From Actinopolyspora halophila DSM 43834 (GTDB lineage: Bacteria; Actinomycetota; Actinomycetes; Mycobacteriales; Pseudonocardiaceae), in assembly GCF_000371785.1 (NCBI RefSeq), contig NZ_AQUI01000002.1, forward strand, positions 2,955,276-3,019,275: a DNA stretch of 64,000 bases. The letters are read 5' to 3'. Numbering within the stretch: the stretch's first letter is position 1; every line of letters begins with the position of its first letter. Positions 9,044 to 17,325 of the stretch are shown piece after piece. Under the pieces are notes generated by a model that searched no databases, was not told where the DNA came from, and saw only the letters and a list, made by a program, of their open reading frames with translations. The position numbers were made by a program, and so were the translations under genes.

Positions 9044-10471
9044 ATGACCGACGAAGCCGCGAAAACCGGGAGCACCGCTCCGGGCACCGAAACAACCGAC
9101 CCGTACGCGTTACGACCGGAGAACGTGCACGAGGCACCGACCACGCTGCCGGGGCGACTGCGACATCTGGGCCCCGGTCTGGTCCTGTCCGCCGCCGTGG
9201 TCGGTTCCGGAGAGCTGATCGTGACCACCTCGCTGGGTGCCAGAGCCGGATTCGTGCTGCTGTGGCTGGTGATCATCAGCACCGCGGTGAAGGTCTGGGT
9301 GCAGCTGGAACTGGCCGGCTGGACCATACTCACCGGCAAGCCCGCGCTACGGGGTTTCGCCCAGATCCCACCCCGCATCGGTCGTGTCGGCTGGATCAAC
9401 TGGCTCTGGATCGGGATGGACTTCACCAAGATGATCCAACGTGGCGGGATCATCGGCGGTGTGGCCGTAGCGTGCTCGATACTGTGGCCGATCGTCGGCG
9501 CACCGCTGAGCTTCCCCTCCGTGCTGACCTGGACCGCGCTGATCACGGCAGGACTGGTCGTGTTGCTGCACAGCGGCCGTTACAGCGTTGTCGAGCGCAG
9601 CGCGGTGCTCGCGGTCGGTTTCTTCACGGTCAGCACCGTCGCCCTGGCTCTGGGTCTGCCGCTGACGCCCTTCGCCTACGGAATCGAGGACATCGGCACG
9701 GGAATGAGCTTCGCGATCCCTTCGGGAGCCCTCGGCATAGCGGTCTCCATGTTCGGTCTCACCGGGGTGGGAGCCGACGAGATGACCACCTACACCTACT
9801 GGTGCCTGGAAAAGGGATACGCCCGCTGGACCGGCCCTGACGACGGAACCGAGCAGCGCGCCCGCCGCGCCGAGGGATGGCTTCGCGTGATGCGCCTGGA
9901 CGTGCTCGTCTCCTGGCTGGTGTGCACGTTGTGCACCTTCTCGTTCTACGTGATCGGCGCCGCTGTGCTACACCCCCAGAACCTGGTCCCGAGCGGAAAC
10001 GACATGATCAGTACGCTGTCCAGGATCTACACGGACACCATGGGGGCGTGGGCGGAGTACTTGTTCCTGTTCGGCGCCATCGCCGTGCTCGGAGCCACCG
10101 CGATCGGTTCAGCAGCCAGCGTCCCCCGGCTGTGGACCAACACGCTGGGGCTGCTGGGATTCATCGACTGGGACGACCCGGTGGTACGACACCGGACGAT
10201 ACGCATTCTGACCATGTCGTTTCCCCCGTTGTGGGCGGCCTTCTACCTTTTCGCGCGCTCACCGGTGCTGATGGTCCAGATCGGTGGCATAGGAAGTGGT
10301 GTCTTCCTGATCGCGGTGGTCATAGCGGTATGGCGTCTGCGGTCTTCCGAGGTGGAGCCCCGGTTCCGCTCCGGCAAGTTGGCCACGGCCGCTCTCGTGA
10401 TCAGCAGTGTCGCGATCGGAGTGCTGGGGCTGTACACCATCGTCGACGTGTTCGGGCTCGGGGCGGGCTGA
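9044..10471 (+). CDS. Second divergent Nramp-fold permease
   Basis: 475 residues; ATG chosen at 9044 because the reading frame upstream overlaps the dehydrogenase gene. TM1 reads LGPGLVLSAAVVGSGELIV: the D-P-G-N metal motif is G-S-G-E (residues 54-57). The TM6 region (AVSMFGLTGVGADEMTTYTYW) lacks M-P-H. It is clearly related to the Nramp fold but not close to the first permease at 5721-7118. An insertion rich in charged residues (YARWTGPDDGTEQRARRAEG) follows TM6. Two unlike, metal-site-deficient Nramp homologues in one catabolic locus suggest uptake of different organic substrates; this is inference. Confidence 0.8.
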   Translation: MTDEAAKTGSTAPGTETTDPYALRPENVHEAPTTLPGRLRHLGPGLVLSAAVVGSGELIVTTSLGARAGFVLLWLVIISTAVKVWVQLELAGWTILTGKPALRGFAQIPPRIGRVGWINWLWIGMDFTKMIQRGGIIGGVAVACSILWPIVGAPLSFPSVLTWTALITAGLVVLLHSGRYSVVERSAVLAVGFFTVSTVALALGLPLTPFAYGIEDIGTGMSFAIPSGALGIAVSMFGLTGVGADEMTTYTYWCLEKGYARWTGPDDGTEQRARRAEGWLRVMRLDVLVSWLVCTLCTFSFYVIGAAVLHPQNLVPSGNDMISTLSRIYTDTMGAWAEYLFLFGAIAVLGATAIGSAASVPRLWTNTLGLLGFIDWDDPVVRHRTIRILTMSFPPLWAAFYLFARSPVLMVQIGGIGSGVFLIAVVIAVWRLRSSEVEPRFRSGKLATAALVISSVAIGVLGLYTIVDVFGLGAG

Positions 10472-10510
10472 ACCGCACGCGAAACGCACCGACATGGGAC
10501 ACGCCCCGAG

Positions 10511-10526
10511 CGGGGAGTCCTCCCCG
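10511..10526 (+). terminator. Possible hairpin downstream of the Nramp-fold permease
   Basis: CGGGGA and TCCCCG arms with a 4-nt loop, 40 bp after the stop of the permease gene. There is no T-tract, as is common in actinomycetes, so terminator function is only plausible. Confidence 0.3.
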
Positions 10527-10712
10527 TGCCACGAAACCGTGATCGAACACCGCTTCGGCGCTTCCTCGTTTGATCCGCCACCATCGGGTGCCTGATCACC
10601 GGCCCTGTCCCCGGAAAGCGACTACGGTCGGCGGGGGTGGCGACGTCCGTCGCCGCCACCCGATCCGAACAGCACGGGTTCCGCGAGCACAGCGGTTCCG
10701 GAGAGGAGCGAC

Positions 10713-11591
10713 ATGCCGGAGCAGAACCACCCCACCGTGGCGGTCACCGGGGCCACCGGTGCGCTGGGCAGCAGGATCGCGGCCGAACTCGCCGAGCGCG
10801 GCGCTTTTCAGCTGCTCGTCGCGCGTGATCCGTCCCGGTTGCCCGAGCTTGCCGGGGCCGAGCCGCGCGGACCGGCCCACTACGACGACAAACCTGCCAT
10901 GCGGGAAGCACTGCGGGGTGCCTCCACCCTCGTGCTCATCTCCTCGCACCCCACCGGCAAACGGCTGGAGGAACACGCCACCGTCATCGAGGCCGGACGG
11001 GAAGCAGGCATCGACCGGGTGCTGTACGTATCGCTGATCGGTTCCGATGTGATCGCGACCTACCGCAACGCCCGCGACCACTGGTTGACCGAGCAGTTCC
11101 TGGCCGGATCCGGGCTCCGCCACACGGTGTTCCGCTCCGGCCTCTACGCCTCCACCCCGGCCGCCCTCGCCGACGACGAGCTCGTCGTTCGCGGGCCGGG
11201 CGGATCCGGTCGGGTCGCCTTCGTCACCCACGAGGACATCGCCGCCGCGATCACGGCCGTCGCCCTCGACGAGGACAACACCGAACACGACGGCGCCGTC
11301 CTCGACGTCACCGGCCCCGAAGCTCTGACCCTGGAGGAGGCGGTCTCCCGGATCGCCGAATCCACCGGCAAGCCCTACCGCTACGAGGACGAGAGCCTCG
11401 AGGAGGCCTTCGAGCGGCGGTGGCGGCTGGGCGTCAGCGGCGCGCAGATCGAAGCGTGGATCTCCTGGTTCCAGGCCATCGCCCGCGACGAGATCTCCGC
11501 GGTCACCGATGTCGTGCCCCGACTGACCGGATCCCCGGCGACCCCGGTGCAGCACGCGGGGTGGTGGCCCGAGCCGAACACGGCGTGGTGA
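10713..11591 (+). CDS. NmrA/SDR-type NAD(P)-binding oxidoreductase (quinone oxidoreductase 2-like)
   Basis: 292 residues from an ATG with GAGAGGAG just upstream. The N-terminal VAVTGATGALGSRIAAELA is the atypical-SDR nucleotide motif, followed by LVLISSHP, DRVLYVSLIGSD and DHWLTEQFLAGSGLRHTVFRSGLY, a pattern shared by NmrA-like regulators and NAD(P)H:quinone oxidoreductase 2 (QorB). No catalytic YxxxK is evident, typical of the NmrA branch. The C-terminus ends WWPEPNTAW. It stands alone between the catabolic group and a lower-GC patch; no pathway link is visible. Confidence 0.8.
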   Translation: MPEQNHPTVAVTGATGALGSRIAAELAERGAFQLLVARDPSRLPELAGAEPRGPAHYDDKPAMREALRGASTLVLISSHPTGKRLEEHATVIEAGREAGIDRVLYVSLIGSDVIATYRNARDHWLTEQFLAGSGLRHTVFRSGLYASTPAALADDELVVRGPGGSGRVAFVTHEDIAAAITAVALDEDNTEHDGAVLDVTGPEALTLEEAVSRIAESTGKPYRYEDESLEEAFERRWRLGVSGAQIEAWISWFQAIARDEISAVTDVVPRLTGSPATPVQHAGWWPEPNTAW

Positions 11592-11935
11592 CAGCTCGCC
11601 GCGCGGTGGGCCGGTCGGCGACATCTCCTCACGACGTGTCGGCCACCCGGCCGTAGTCTTCGAGGTGATCTCAACGAGACAGTAGCGGGCACCTGTGGTC
11701 GTCGAGTGCGGACGTGCCGTAAGAAAGGCGGCGCTCCCCTGGTTGGGCCGGTTTCACCACAAGATCGGGTCCGACGACCAAGGGCTCTCCCCCGCCCCAG
11801 AAAGATCAAACCCATCGTCCAAGCCGCACTCGTTCTCACCCTGCTCGAAGTTCGAGCAGTAGCGTCGTTCGGGGAGCTACTGCTCGAACGCTCAGAAGGG
11901 TCAACCTGCGAGCGTGAAATCCATCGACGGACGAG
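11592..11935. other. Gene-poor stretch, nothing recognised
   Basis: About 340 bp between the NmrA-type gene and the minus-strand hypothetical gene. The short frames on both strands have no recognisable domain. Base composition begins to fall here compared with the flanks, fitting the start of a foreign or decayed patch that continues to the IS30 remnant. Confidence 0.5.
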
Positions 11936-12409
11936 TCAGGGAAACACTGTGCACAGTGCGGGCGAACTTTCGACTTTGCTGCGCCATCCGCCCACTGGCT
12001 CTTCTCCCCACCACGAGTATCCTTGAGGATCGGTCCATGCAGGTTCTTTTGCGGGGCCGCCATTAAGGTGAATATGATACATCATCGCTGCTTGCCGAAA
12101 TGATGATCCCTGCGATGGGGAATCCCTCGCCTCAACGAGTGGAACCGAGGTCACGTAATCCAGTTCGACATCTCCGAACTGTGTCCCGAACAGCCGCGAA
12201 AAATGCTCGTACCGAAGTAGCAGTGTCAAGTCATCAGCGACCCAGCACTGATGAAAAACGTTGGCCTCCGGCGGCGAGCTGCCGTGCTCATCCGAAGTGG
12301 CGACCCAGGCAAGACAACGCCCCACAGCGATGATCCATCGCTTCCTGGATTCTTCATCGGAAAACGAATCGGCCAGATCGAAGTAGTTGACATCAGTCGG
12401 TCGATCCAT
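11936..12409 (-). CDS. Hypothetical acidic, Trp-rich protein (possible immunity-type partner)
   Basis: 157 residues, not recognised. Codon use is mixed with many A/T-ending codons, unlike the neighbours, so the gene looks transferred. The protein is acidic, with several Trp residues (SRKRWIIAV, WVADDLTLLLRYEHF, GYSWWGEEP). Its ATG starts 2 nt after the stop of the upstream minus-strand gene, whose last codons (GGAAAGGATG) supply a ribosome site, so the two are translationally coupled. Small acidic proteins placed directly behind another small gene are often immunity proteins, but there is no motif here to prove it. Function unknown. Confidence 0.55.
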   Translation of the reverse strand: MDRPTDVNYFDLADSFSDEESRKRWIIAVGRCLAWVATSDEHGSSPPEANVFHQCWVADDLTLLLRYEHFSRLFGTQFGDVELDYVTSVPLVEARDSPSQGSSFRQAAMMYHIHLNGGPAKEPAWTDPQGYSWWGEEPVGGWRSKVESSPALCTVFP

Positions 12410-12411
12410 AA

Positions 12412-12825
12412 CTACATCCTTTCCACCGCCATGATACCACGATCAGTTAGGGCTGGTGATCCGGTAGGTTTCGTCCTGCCCAGCCGTCGTATTTTCGTTG
12501 GCAGAGACCCTCCATAACTGTCAATCCAGTCGACACACCGAATCTCGCCCTCGCAGTAAGTGGTAACGATGCCGATCTGCCCTACCTCGGGCTTCAGGCG
12601 AAGCACATCAGCCGCTGTCCGCCCGCGCGGTATCCCGATGATGCTGCGATGCGCGTGTCCCAGGAGACGTTCTGTCAGGCTTTGTTCTCGCGAGCGCGAG
12701 GACACTTGCGAACCGAGTTGCCCCAGACCCTGCGCAGCGGACGTGCACGGCGTGTCAGCCAACCGCCGGACGAGCGAGACACGCGGGAAGATCCCGAACA
12801 CGGTCACCATCAGCGGCCGTCCCAA
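12412..12825 (-). CDS. Hypothetical protein, possibly 5'-truncated
   Basis: 137 residues in the open frame, not recognised. The C-terminal half (VGQIGIVTTYCEGEIRCVDWIDSYGG) looks like folded protein, whereas the N-terminal part is low in hydrophobic pattern. The true start is uncertain; an IS30 transposase remnant on the opposite strand lies about 260 bp upstream, so the gene may be the surviving 3' part of a longer one. It is coupled to the acidic protein downstream. Toxin-immunity organisation is possible but unsupported by any motif. Confidence 0.4.
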   Translation of the reverse strand: MGRPLMVTVFGIFPRVSLVRRLADTPCTSAAQGLGQLGSQVSSRSREQSLTERLLGHAHRSIIGIPRGRTAADVLRLKPEVGQIGIVTTYCEGEIRCVDWIDSYGGSLPTKIRRLGRTKPTGSPALTDRGIMAVERM

Positions 12826-13083
12826 AAGAAGCCGAGGACCGCGCCGCGCCCGGCTTCTGCGATGACGATCTTATCGCCGAGACGGCGAACCAGTCCCGGA
12901 TCGTCACCCTCGGCCAGCGGCACACGCGCTGCACGATGCTGATCCGCATTCCCGATGATCGACGCGCCGAACGTGTGTCCTACCCGTTGGCCACGAGAAC
13001 GGAGAACGTCCTCCGCTCCCAAGAACAGCATCACCCGGGACGAGAGCGTGGAGAGGACCCACCACGCGGACTCCACCATGCGC

Positions 13084-13330
13084 TCGAACATACCCGCGTA
13101 TTTCTGTGCCCCCCGCTCGCCGTGGCAACGCGGCACCAACGAAAACACCAACCGGCTACTGCGTGACTACGTCCCGAAAGGAACCGACCTATCCGGCCAC
13201 AGCCAACCCGAACTCGACGCTGTCGCCGACGAACTCGGGTAACCGGCCTCGCGAGACCCTCGGACGGAGCAAACCCAACCAGGTCTTCAACGAACTCCTG
13301 CTCAACGCCGCTGACACACCCACCACTTGA
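13084..13330 (+). pseudogene. IS30-family transposase C-terminal remnant, frameshifted
   Basis: Translating from about 13084 gives YFCAPRSPWQRGTNENTNRL, then PKGTDLSGHSQPELDAVADEL. This is the hallmark C-terminal catalytic region of IS30 transposases (SPWQRGSNENTNG..., with the DDE Glu in NEN). At about 13240 the frame stops, and the homology continues in another frame as NRPRETLGRSKPNQVFNELL. A one-base frameshift therefore separates the halves, and the N-terminal two-thirds of the gene is absent. No terminal inverted repeats were identified. This is a dead fragment of an insertion sequence. Confidence 0.85.
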
Positions 13331-13665
13331 GGTCACCCTCCGCAGAACACCGCCACCACGGAGCGTTTGCGCGCGGTCAACGATCCCGGGTGAAACATTC
13401 TCACCACCTCCGGGAATTCCCCGCAGTCACCCACGTTCCGAACGTGTTCCACCCTCCCGTGCGGATCCCGGAATCGAACCGGAAAATATCGCTGAAAAAC
13501 TGTCCGCAAAGGACGTTGCTTTTGTTCGCGCGGCACTCCCCGAGAACGGGCGAACCGGGGAACGCGTACACGAGCGCAACCGACGTTCGGACGTGCCGAC
13601 CGCCCCGCACGGCTGCCCCGGCGCTCTTGACGGCGACAGCACCTTTTGCTCTACTCCGCCGTCGA
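13331..13665. other. Upstream region of the ribose operon, no gene seen
   Basis: About 335 bp between the transposase remnant and the rbs operator. Short frames only. It should hold the rbs promoter; a locally A/T-rich stretch around 13485-13535 is the best place for it, but no convincing -35/-10 pair was identified. Confidence 0.45.
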
Positions 13666-13679
13666 TGGAAACGTTTCCA
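13666..13679. promoter_or_regulatory. LacI-family operator of the ribose operon
   Basis: TGGAAACGTTTCCA is a perfect 14-bp palindrome with the central CG step typical of LacI/GalR/RbsR operators. It sits 29 bp upstream of the chosen start of the LacI-type regulator gene. This position implies autoregulation and repression of the whole rbs operon. Confidence 0.85.
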
Positions 13680-13708
13680 CCGAAGAGTCGACGAGGAGGT
13701 GCGTGCCC

Positions 13709-14722
13709 GTGGTCACGATCCGCGATGTCGCCGCGCGTGCCGGTGTGTCACAGGCCACGGCATCACGCGCGCTGACCGGCTCGGATTCCGTCTCGGCCGG
13801 CGCGGTGGCGCAGGTGCAGGCTGCTGTCGACGAGCTCGGCTACCGGACGAACCGGGCGGCCCGTTCGCTGCGCACGCACCGTACGGACACGATCGGGTTG
13901 CTCATCTCGGATGTGCGCAACCCCTTCTTCTCCGAACTCTCCTATGTGATCGAGCAGGCCGCGGCCGAGCAGGGCATCGCCGTCATCACCACCAACGCCG
14001 ACGAGCGAGTCGAGCGCCAGACCGACTCGTTGCGCGCGCTGACCATGCAACAAGTGGACGGACTCATCATCGTCCCCCAAGGGGACGGGGCGCTCGAGGA
14101 GATCCCCGAGGACATTCCGGTGGTACTGCTCGACCGCCGGGTATCCGGCGTCGACGCGCCCGTGATGCACTCCGACAACCGGGCAGGATCACGGCTGATG
14201 ATCGATCACCTCATCGGTCTCGGGCACACCGACATTGCCCTGATTTCCGGACCACAGGCGACTTCCACGGGCCAGGAGCGCTTCGCCGCGGCGATCGAGC
14301 GACTGCACGGACACGGATGCGGACCGCGGGAGGACTGCCTCGTCGAGGGCGATTTCCAGCTCGCCAGCGGTTATCGGGCGGCGACGCATCTACTGGACCT
14401 GCCACAGCGCCCGAGTGCGATTTTCGCCGGGGACAACCTCATGGCCTTCGGAGCACTGCAGGCGATCAGGGAGCGGGGCCTGCGAATCGGTCATGACGTG
14501 GCTCTGGTGTCTTTCGACGACGCGGACTGGTTCCCGCTGCTCGATCCGCCCATGACCGTGATCAGCCAGGACGTGCACGCCCTCGGGATGCGCGCGTTCG
14601 ACACTTTGCAGGCGCGCATGGACGGCCAGGACACGCAGGACGTATGCCTTCCGGTGCGGATCACGGTACGTGGCTCCTGCGGCGTCGGATCAACGGATCT
14701 ACAAGCGAGGAGGAGAGCGTGA
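13709..14722 (+). CDS. rbsR: LacI-family ribose operon repressor
   Basis: About 337 residues. The GTG at 13709 is chosen because AGGAGG (13694-13699) lies 9 nt upstream. The N-terminal VTIRDVAARAGVSQATASRALTGSDSVSAG is the LacI helix-turn-helix and hinge region. The periplasmic-binding-protein-like core follows (GLLISDVRNPFFSEL, LIIVPQGDG, RAGSRLMIDHLIGLGHTDIALISG, AIFAGDNLMAFGALQAI), ending with PMTVISQDVHALGMRAFDTL. It probably binds the palindrome at 13666-13679 and is released by ribose or a phosphorylated derivative. Its stop overlaps the rbsA start by 4 nt. Confidence 0.92.
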   Translation: MVTIRDVAARAGVSQATASRALTGSDSVSAGAVAQVQAAVDELGYRTNRAARSLRTHRTDTIGLLISDVRNPFFSELSYVIEQAAAEQGIAVITTNADERVERQTDSLRALTMQQVDGLIIVPQGDGALEEIPEDIPVVLLDRRVSGVDAPVMHSDNRAGSRLMIDHLIGLGHTDIALISGPQATSTGQERFAAAIERLHGHGCGPREDCLVEGDFQLASGYRAATHLLDLPQRPSAIFAGDNLMAFGALQAIRERGLRIGHDVALVSFDDADWFPLLDPPMTVISQDVHALGMRAFDTLQARMDGQDTQDVCLPVRITVRGSCGVGSTDLQARRRA

Positions 14723-16224
14723 CGGCATCCCCACTGCTCCAGCTTTCGGGCGTGCAAAAGCGGTTCGGAGGCATCAAAGCCCTCGATCGCGTGGATCTGA
14801 CGGTGCGCGCGGGAACGGTGCACGCGTTGCTCGGTGAGAACGGTGCGGGCAAGTCGACACTGATCAAGATGATCGCCGGTGTTCACGAACCGGATGCGGG
14901 CGACATCTTCGTGGACGGCGTACCGGTACGTATCCCCGACACGGCCACGGCGGAGTCGTTCGGGATCGCGACCATCCACCAGGAGCTCAATCTCGTGCCG
15001 TCCATGAGCGTGGCCGAGAACATCACCCTGGGGCGCACCCCACGTCGAATGGGCCTGGTCAACCGCGGTGAGATGCGCCGGATCGCGCAGGACGCCCTCG
15101 ACCGGATCGGCTTGCGGGTGGATCTGGACCGTACCGTGGCAAGCCTCGGCATCGCCCACCAACAACTGGTCGAAATCGCCAAGGCGCTCAGCGTCGACGC
15201 CCGGCTGCTCGTGCTCGACGAGCCCACAGCAGCGCTGACCAGCACGGAGACGGAACATCTCTTCGAGATTCTGCGCAGCCTGAAGGACCGTGGTGTCGGG
15301 ATGGTGTTCATCAGTCACCACCTCGACGAGATCGCCGCGGTCGGGGACTCGGTCACCGTCCTGCGCGACGGCTCGTTCGTCGACGAGGTTCCCGCCGACG
15401 CGCCGGAGTCCCAGCTCGTGCGCCTCATGGTGGGCCGCGGCATCGAGAAGCTCTACCCGCGCCGGGCGCCCGAGACGGGGCTCCCCCGTCTCGAGGTGCG
15501 CGAGCTCTCCAGCCAGGGTCGGTTCGACGAGGTCGGCTTCTCGGTCCGGGCCGGGGAGGTCGTCGGGCTCGCCGGATTGATCGGTGCGGGACGTACCGAG
15601 GTGCTGCGCGCGATCTCGGGAGTGGACAAGTACGACACCGGGCAGGTCCTCGTCGACGGCGCCGCCGTCAAGGGCCAGGACATCTCCGCCGCGGTCTCGG
15701 CGGGCATCGGCCATGTTCCGGAGGACCGCAAGGAACAAGGTCTCGTGCTGGACTTGTCGGTGGAGGACAATCTCGGGCTGGCCACCCTGTCCCGAACATC
15801 CCGCGGGCCCCTCGCCGACCTTCGTGGTCAACGACGTCGAGCCCGCGAGGTCACCGACCAGCTCCAGATCAAAACGGACGACGTGCGCAAACCCGTCGGC
15901 TCGCTGTCCGGCGGAAACCAGCAGAAGGTCGTCTTCGGTCGCTGGTTGCTGGCCGGTTCCGGAGTGCTGCTTCTCGACGAGCCGACTCGCGGTGTCGATG
16001 TCGGCTCCAAAGTCGAGATATACGAGCTCATCAACTCTCTCACCAGCAACGGCGGCGCCGTGCTGCTCGCATCGAGCGAGCTCCCCGAAGTCCTGGGCAT
16101 CAGCGACCGGGTACTCGTCATGGCAGGCGGTCGAGTCGCGGGGGAACTGCCGAGCGCGGAAGCAACCCAGGACGCCGTCATGTCCCTCGCGGTCAAGGAG
16201 GTCGAACCCACCCATGTCCAGTGA
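14719..16224 (+). CDS. rbsA: Ribose ABC transporter ATP-binding protein (two ATPase domains)
   Basis: 501 residues from the GTG at 14719 (GAGGAG upstream), overlapping rbsR by 4 nt. It has two tandem ABC domains, as in RbsA/XylG/MglA. The first has Walker A GENGAGKST, the signature-region variant LGIAHQQLVEIAKAL and Walker B LLVLDEPTAAL. The second has the degenerate Walker A GLIGAGRTE usual for this family, the signature LSGGNQQKVVFGRWL and Walker B LLLDEPTRGVDVG. It energises uptake through RbsC with RbsB as the binding protein. Confidence 0.93.
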   Translation: MTASPLLQLSGVQKRFGGIKALDRVDLTVRAGTVHALLGENGAGKSTLIKMIAGVHEPDAGDIFVDGVPVRIPDTATAESFGIATIHQELNLVPSMSVAENITLGRTPRRMGLVNRGEMRRIAQDALDRIGLRVDLDRTVASLGIAHQQLVEIAKALSVDARLLVLDEPTAALTSTETEHLFEILRSLKDRGVGMVFISHHLDEIAAVGDSVTVLRDGSFVDEVPADAPESQLVRLMVGRGIEKLYPRRAPETGLPRLEVRELSSQGRFDEVGFSVRAGEVVGLAGLIGAGRTEVLRAISGVDKYDTGQVLVDGAAVKGQDISAAVSAGIGHVPEDRKEQGLVLDLSVEDNLGLATLSRTSRGPLADLRGQRRRAREVTDQLQIKTDDVRKPVGSLSGGNQQKVVFGRWLLAGSGVLLLDEPTRGVDVGSKVEIYELINSLTSNGGAVLLASSELPEVLGISDRVLVMAGGRVAGELPSAEATQDAVMSLAVKEVEPTHVQ

Positions 16225-17194
16225 CACCACCACCAGCCCCCCGCAGGCGGAGACGCGATCCACCAGGCAGCGGATCAGCGCCCTGCTCGCGGAGAACGGA
16301 GCTCTGGTCGGCCTACTGGTCATCTGCCTCGCGATGTTCATCGCCACTCCCGAGTTCCTCACGGCCCGCAACCTGCTCAACATCGGTAATCAGGCAGCAG
16401 TGGTGGCCATCCTCGCTTTCGGCGTAACCCTCGTCATCGTCGCCGCCGGGATCGATCTCTCAGTGGGCAGCGTCGCCGCGTTGTCGGCCATCGGGTCGGG
16501 GTGGATAGCCGCCGCGGGCCTGCCCGGCGTTCTCGGGCTCGTCGGAGGTCCCGTCCTCGGGATGCTCGCCGGGCTGGTCAGCGGCCTTGCCGTCGCCTAC
16601 GGCAGACTGCCCAGCTTCATCGCGACACTGGCGATGCTGTCCATCGCGCGCGGCCTGACGCTGGTGATCTCGGGCGGGCGCCCGATACTGATGCCGCCGG
16701 AGATCAACTGGCTGGGCGCCGAGATCGGACCGGTCCCCGTTCCGATCCTGGTGATGCTCGTGATGTTCGCGATCACCGCCTTCGTGCTCAACCGCACCGT
16801 GTTCGGTCGCTCGCTGTACGCCATCGGCGGCAACCACGAAGCCGCGCGGCTGTCCGGACTGCCGGTGAAGCGGATCACCGCACGTGCTTATGCGCTCAGC
16901 GGGCTCTTCGCGGGAATCGCGGGCCTCGTCCTCGCCGCGCGCTTGGAATCCGCCCAGCCACAGGCCGCCGACACCTACGAGCTCGACGCCATCGCGGCCG
17001 TGGTCATCGGAGGCGCGAGCCTCGCCGGTGGCCGGGGAAAGGCCACGGGGACCCTGGTCGGAGCGCTCGTGCTCGCCGTCATACGCAACGGCCTCAACCT
17101 GCTCAACGTCTCCGCGTTCTGGCAGCAGGTCGTGATCGGACTCGTCATCGCTCTCGCCGTTGGCGCCGATGTATTGCGCCGCAGGATTTCCTGA
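16214..17194 (+). CDS. rbsC: Ribose ABC transporter permease
   Basis: 326 residues from ATG 16214, overlapping rbsA by 11 nt. About nine to ten membrane segments of the RbsC/XylH (BPD_transp_2) family are present. The conserved cytoplasmic loop NRTVFGRSLYAIGGNHEAARLSGLPV and the later GGASLAGGRGKATGTLVGALVLAVIRNGLNLL are diagnostic. It forms the channel of the ribose importer as a homodimer with RbsA. A 131-nt spacer separates it from rbsB. Confidence 0.92.
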   Translation: MSSDTTTSPPQAETRSTRQRISALLAENGALVGLLVICLAMFIATPEFLTARNLLNIGNQAAVVAILAFGVTLVIVAAGIDLSVGSVAALSAIGSGWIAAAGLPGVLGLVGGPVLGMLAGLVSGLAVAYGRLPSFIATLAMLSIARGLTLVISGGRPILMPPEINWLGAEIGPVPVPILVMLVMFAITAFVLNRTVFGRSLYAIGGNHEAARLSGLPVKRITARAYALSGLFAGIAGLVLAARLESAQPQAADTYELDAIAAVVIGGASLAGGRGKATGTLVGALVLAVIRNGLNLLNVSAFWQQVVIGLVIALAVGADVLRRRIS

Positions 17195-17325
17195 AGCCGC
17201 TGCTCGAGGTGTCCCGCGAAGCGGCGAGGCGTCGACTCACGTGTCGGCTGCCCCCACCACCCGAGCGAACCGTTCCACCAGATCCTCGAGTTCCAACCCG
17301 ATCCGATTCTCCGAGGAGGATTCCG

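Noticed and set aside
12810-13151. A minus-strand frame upstream of the hypothetical gene pair
   Set aside because: Its first 20 codons are exactly antisense to the IS30 transposase signature SPWQRGTNEN, so at least the start is an artefact; the rest is not recognisable.
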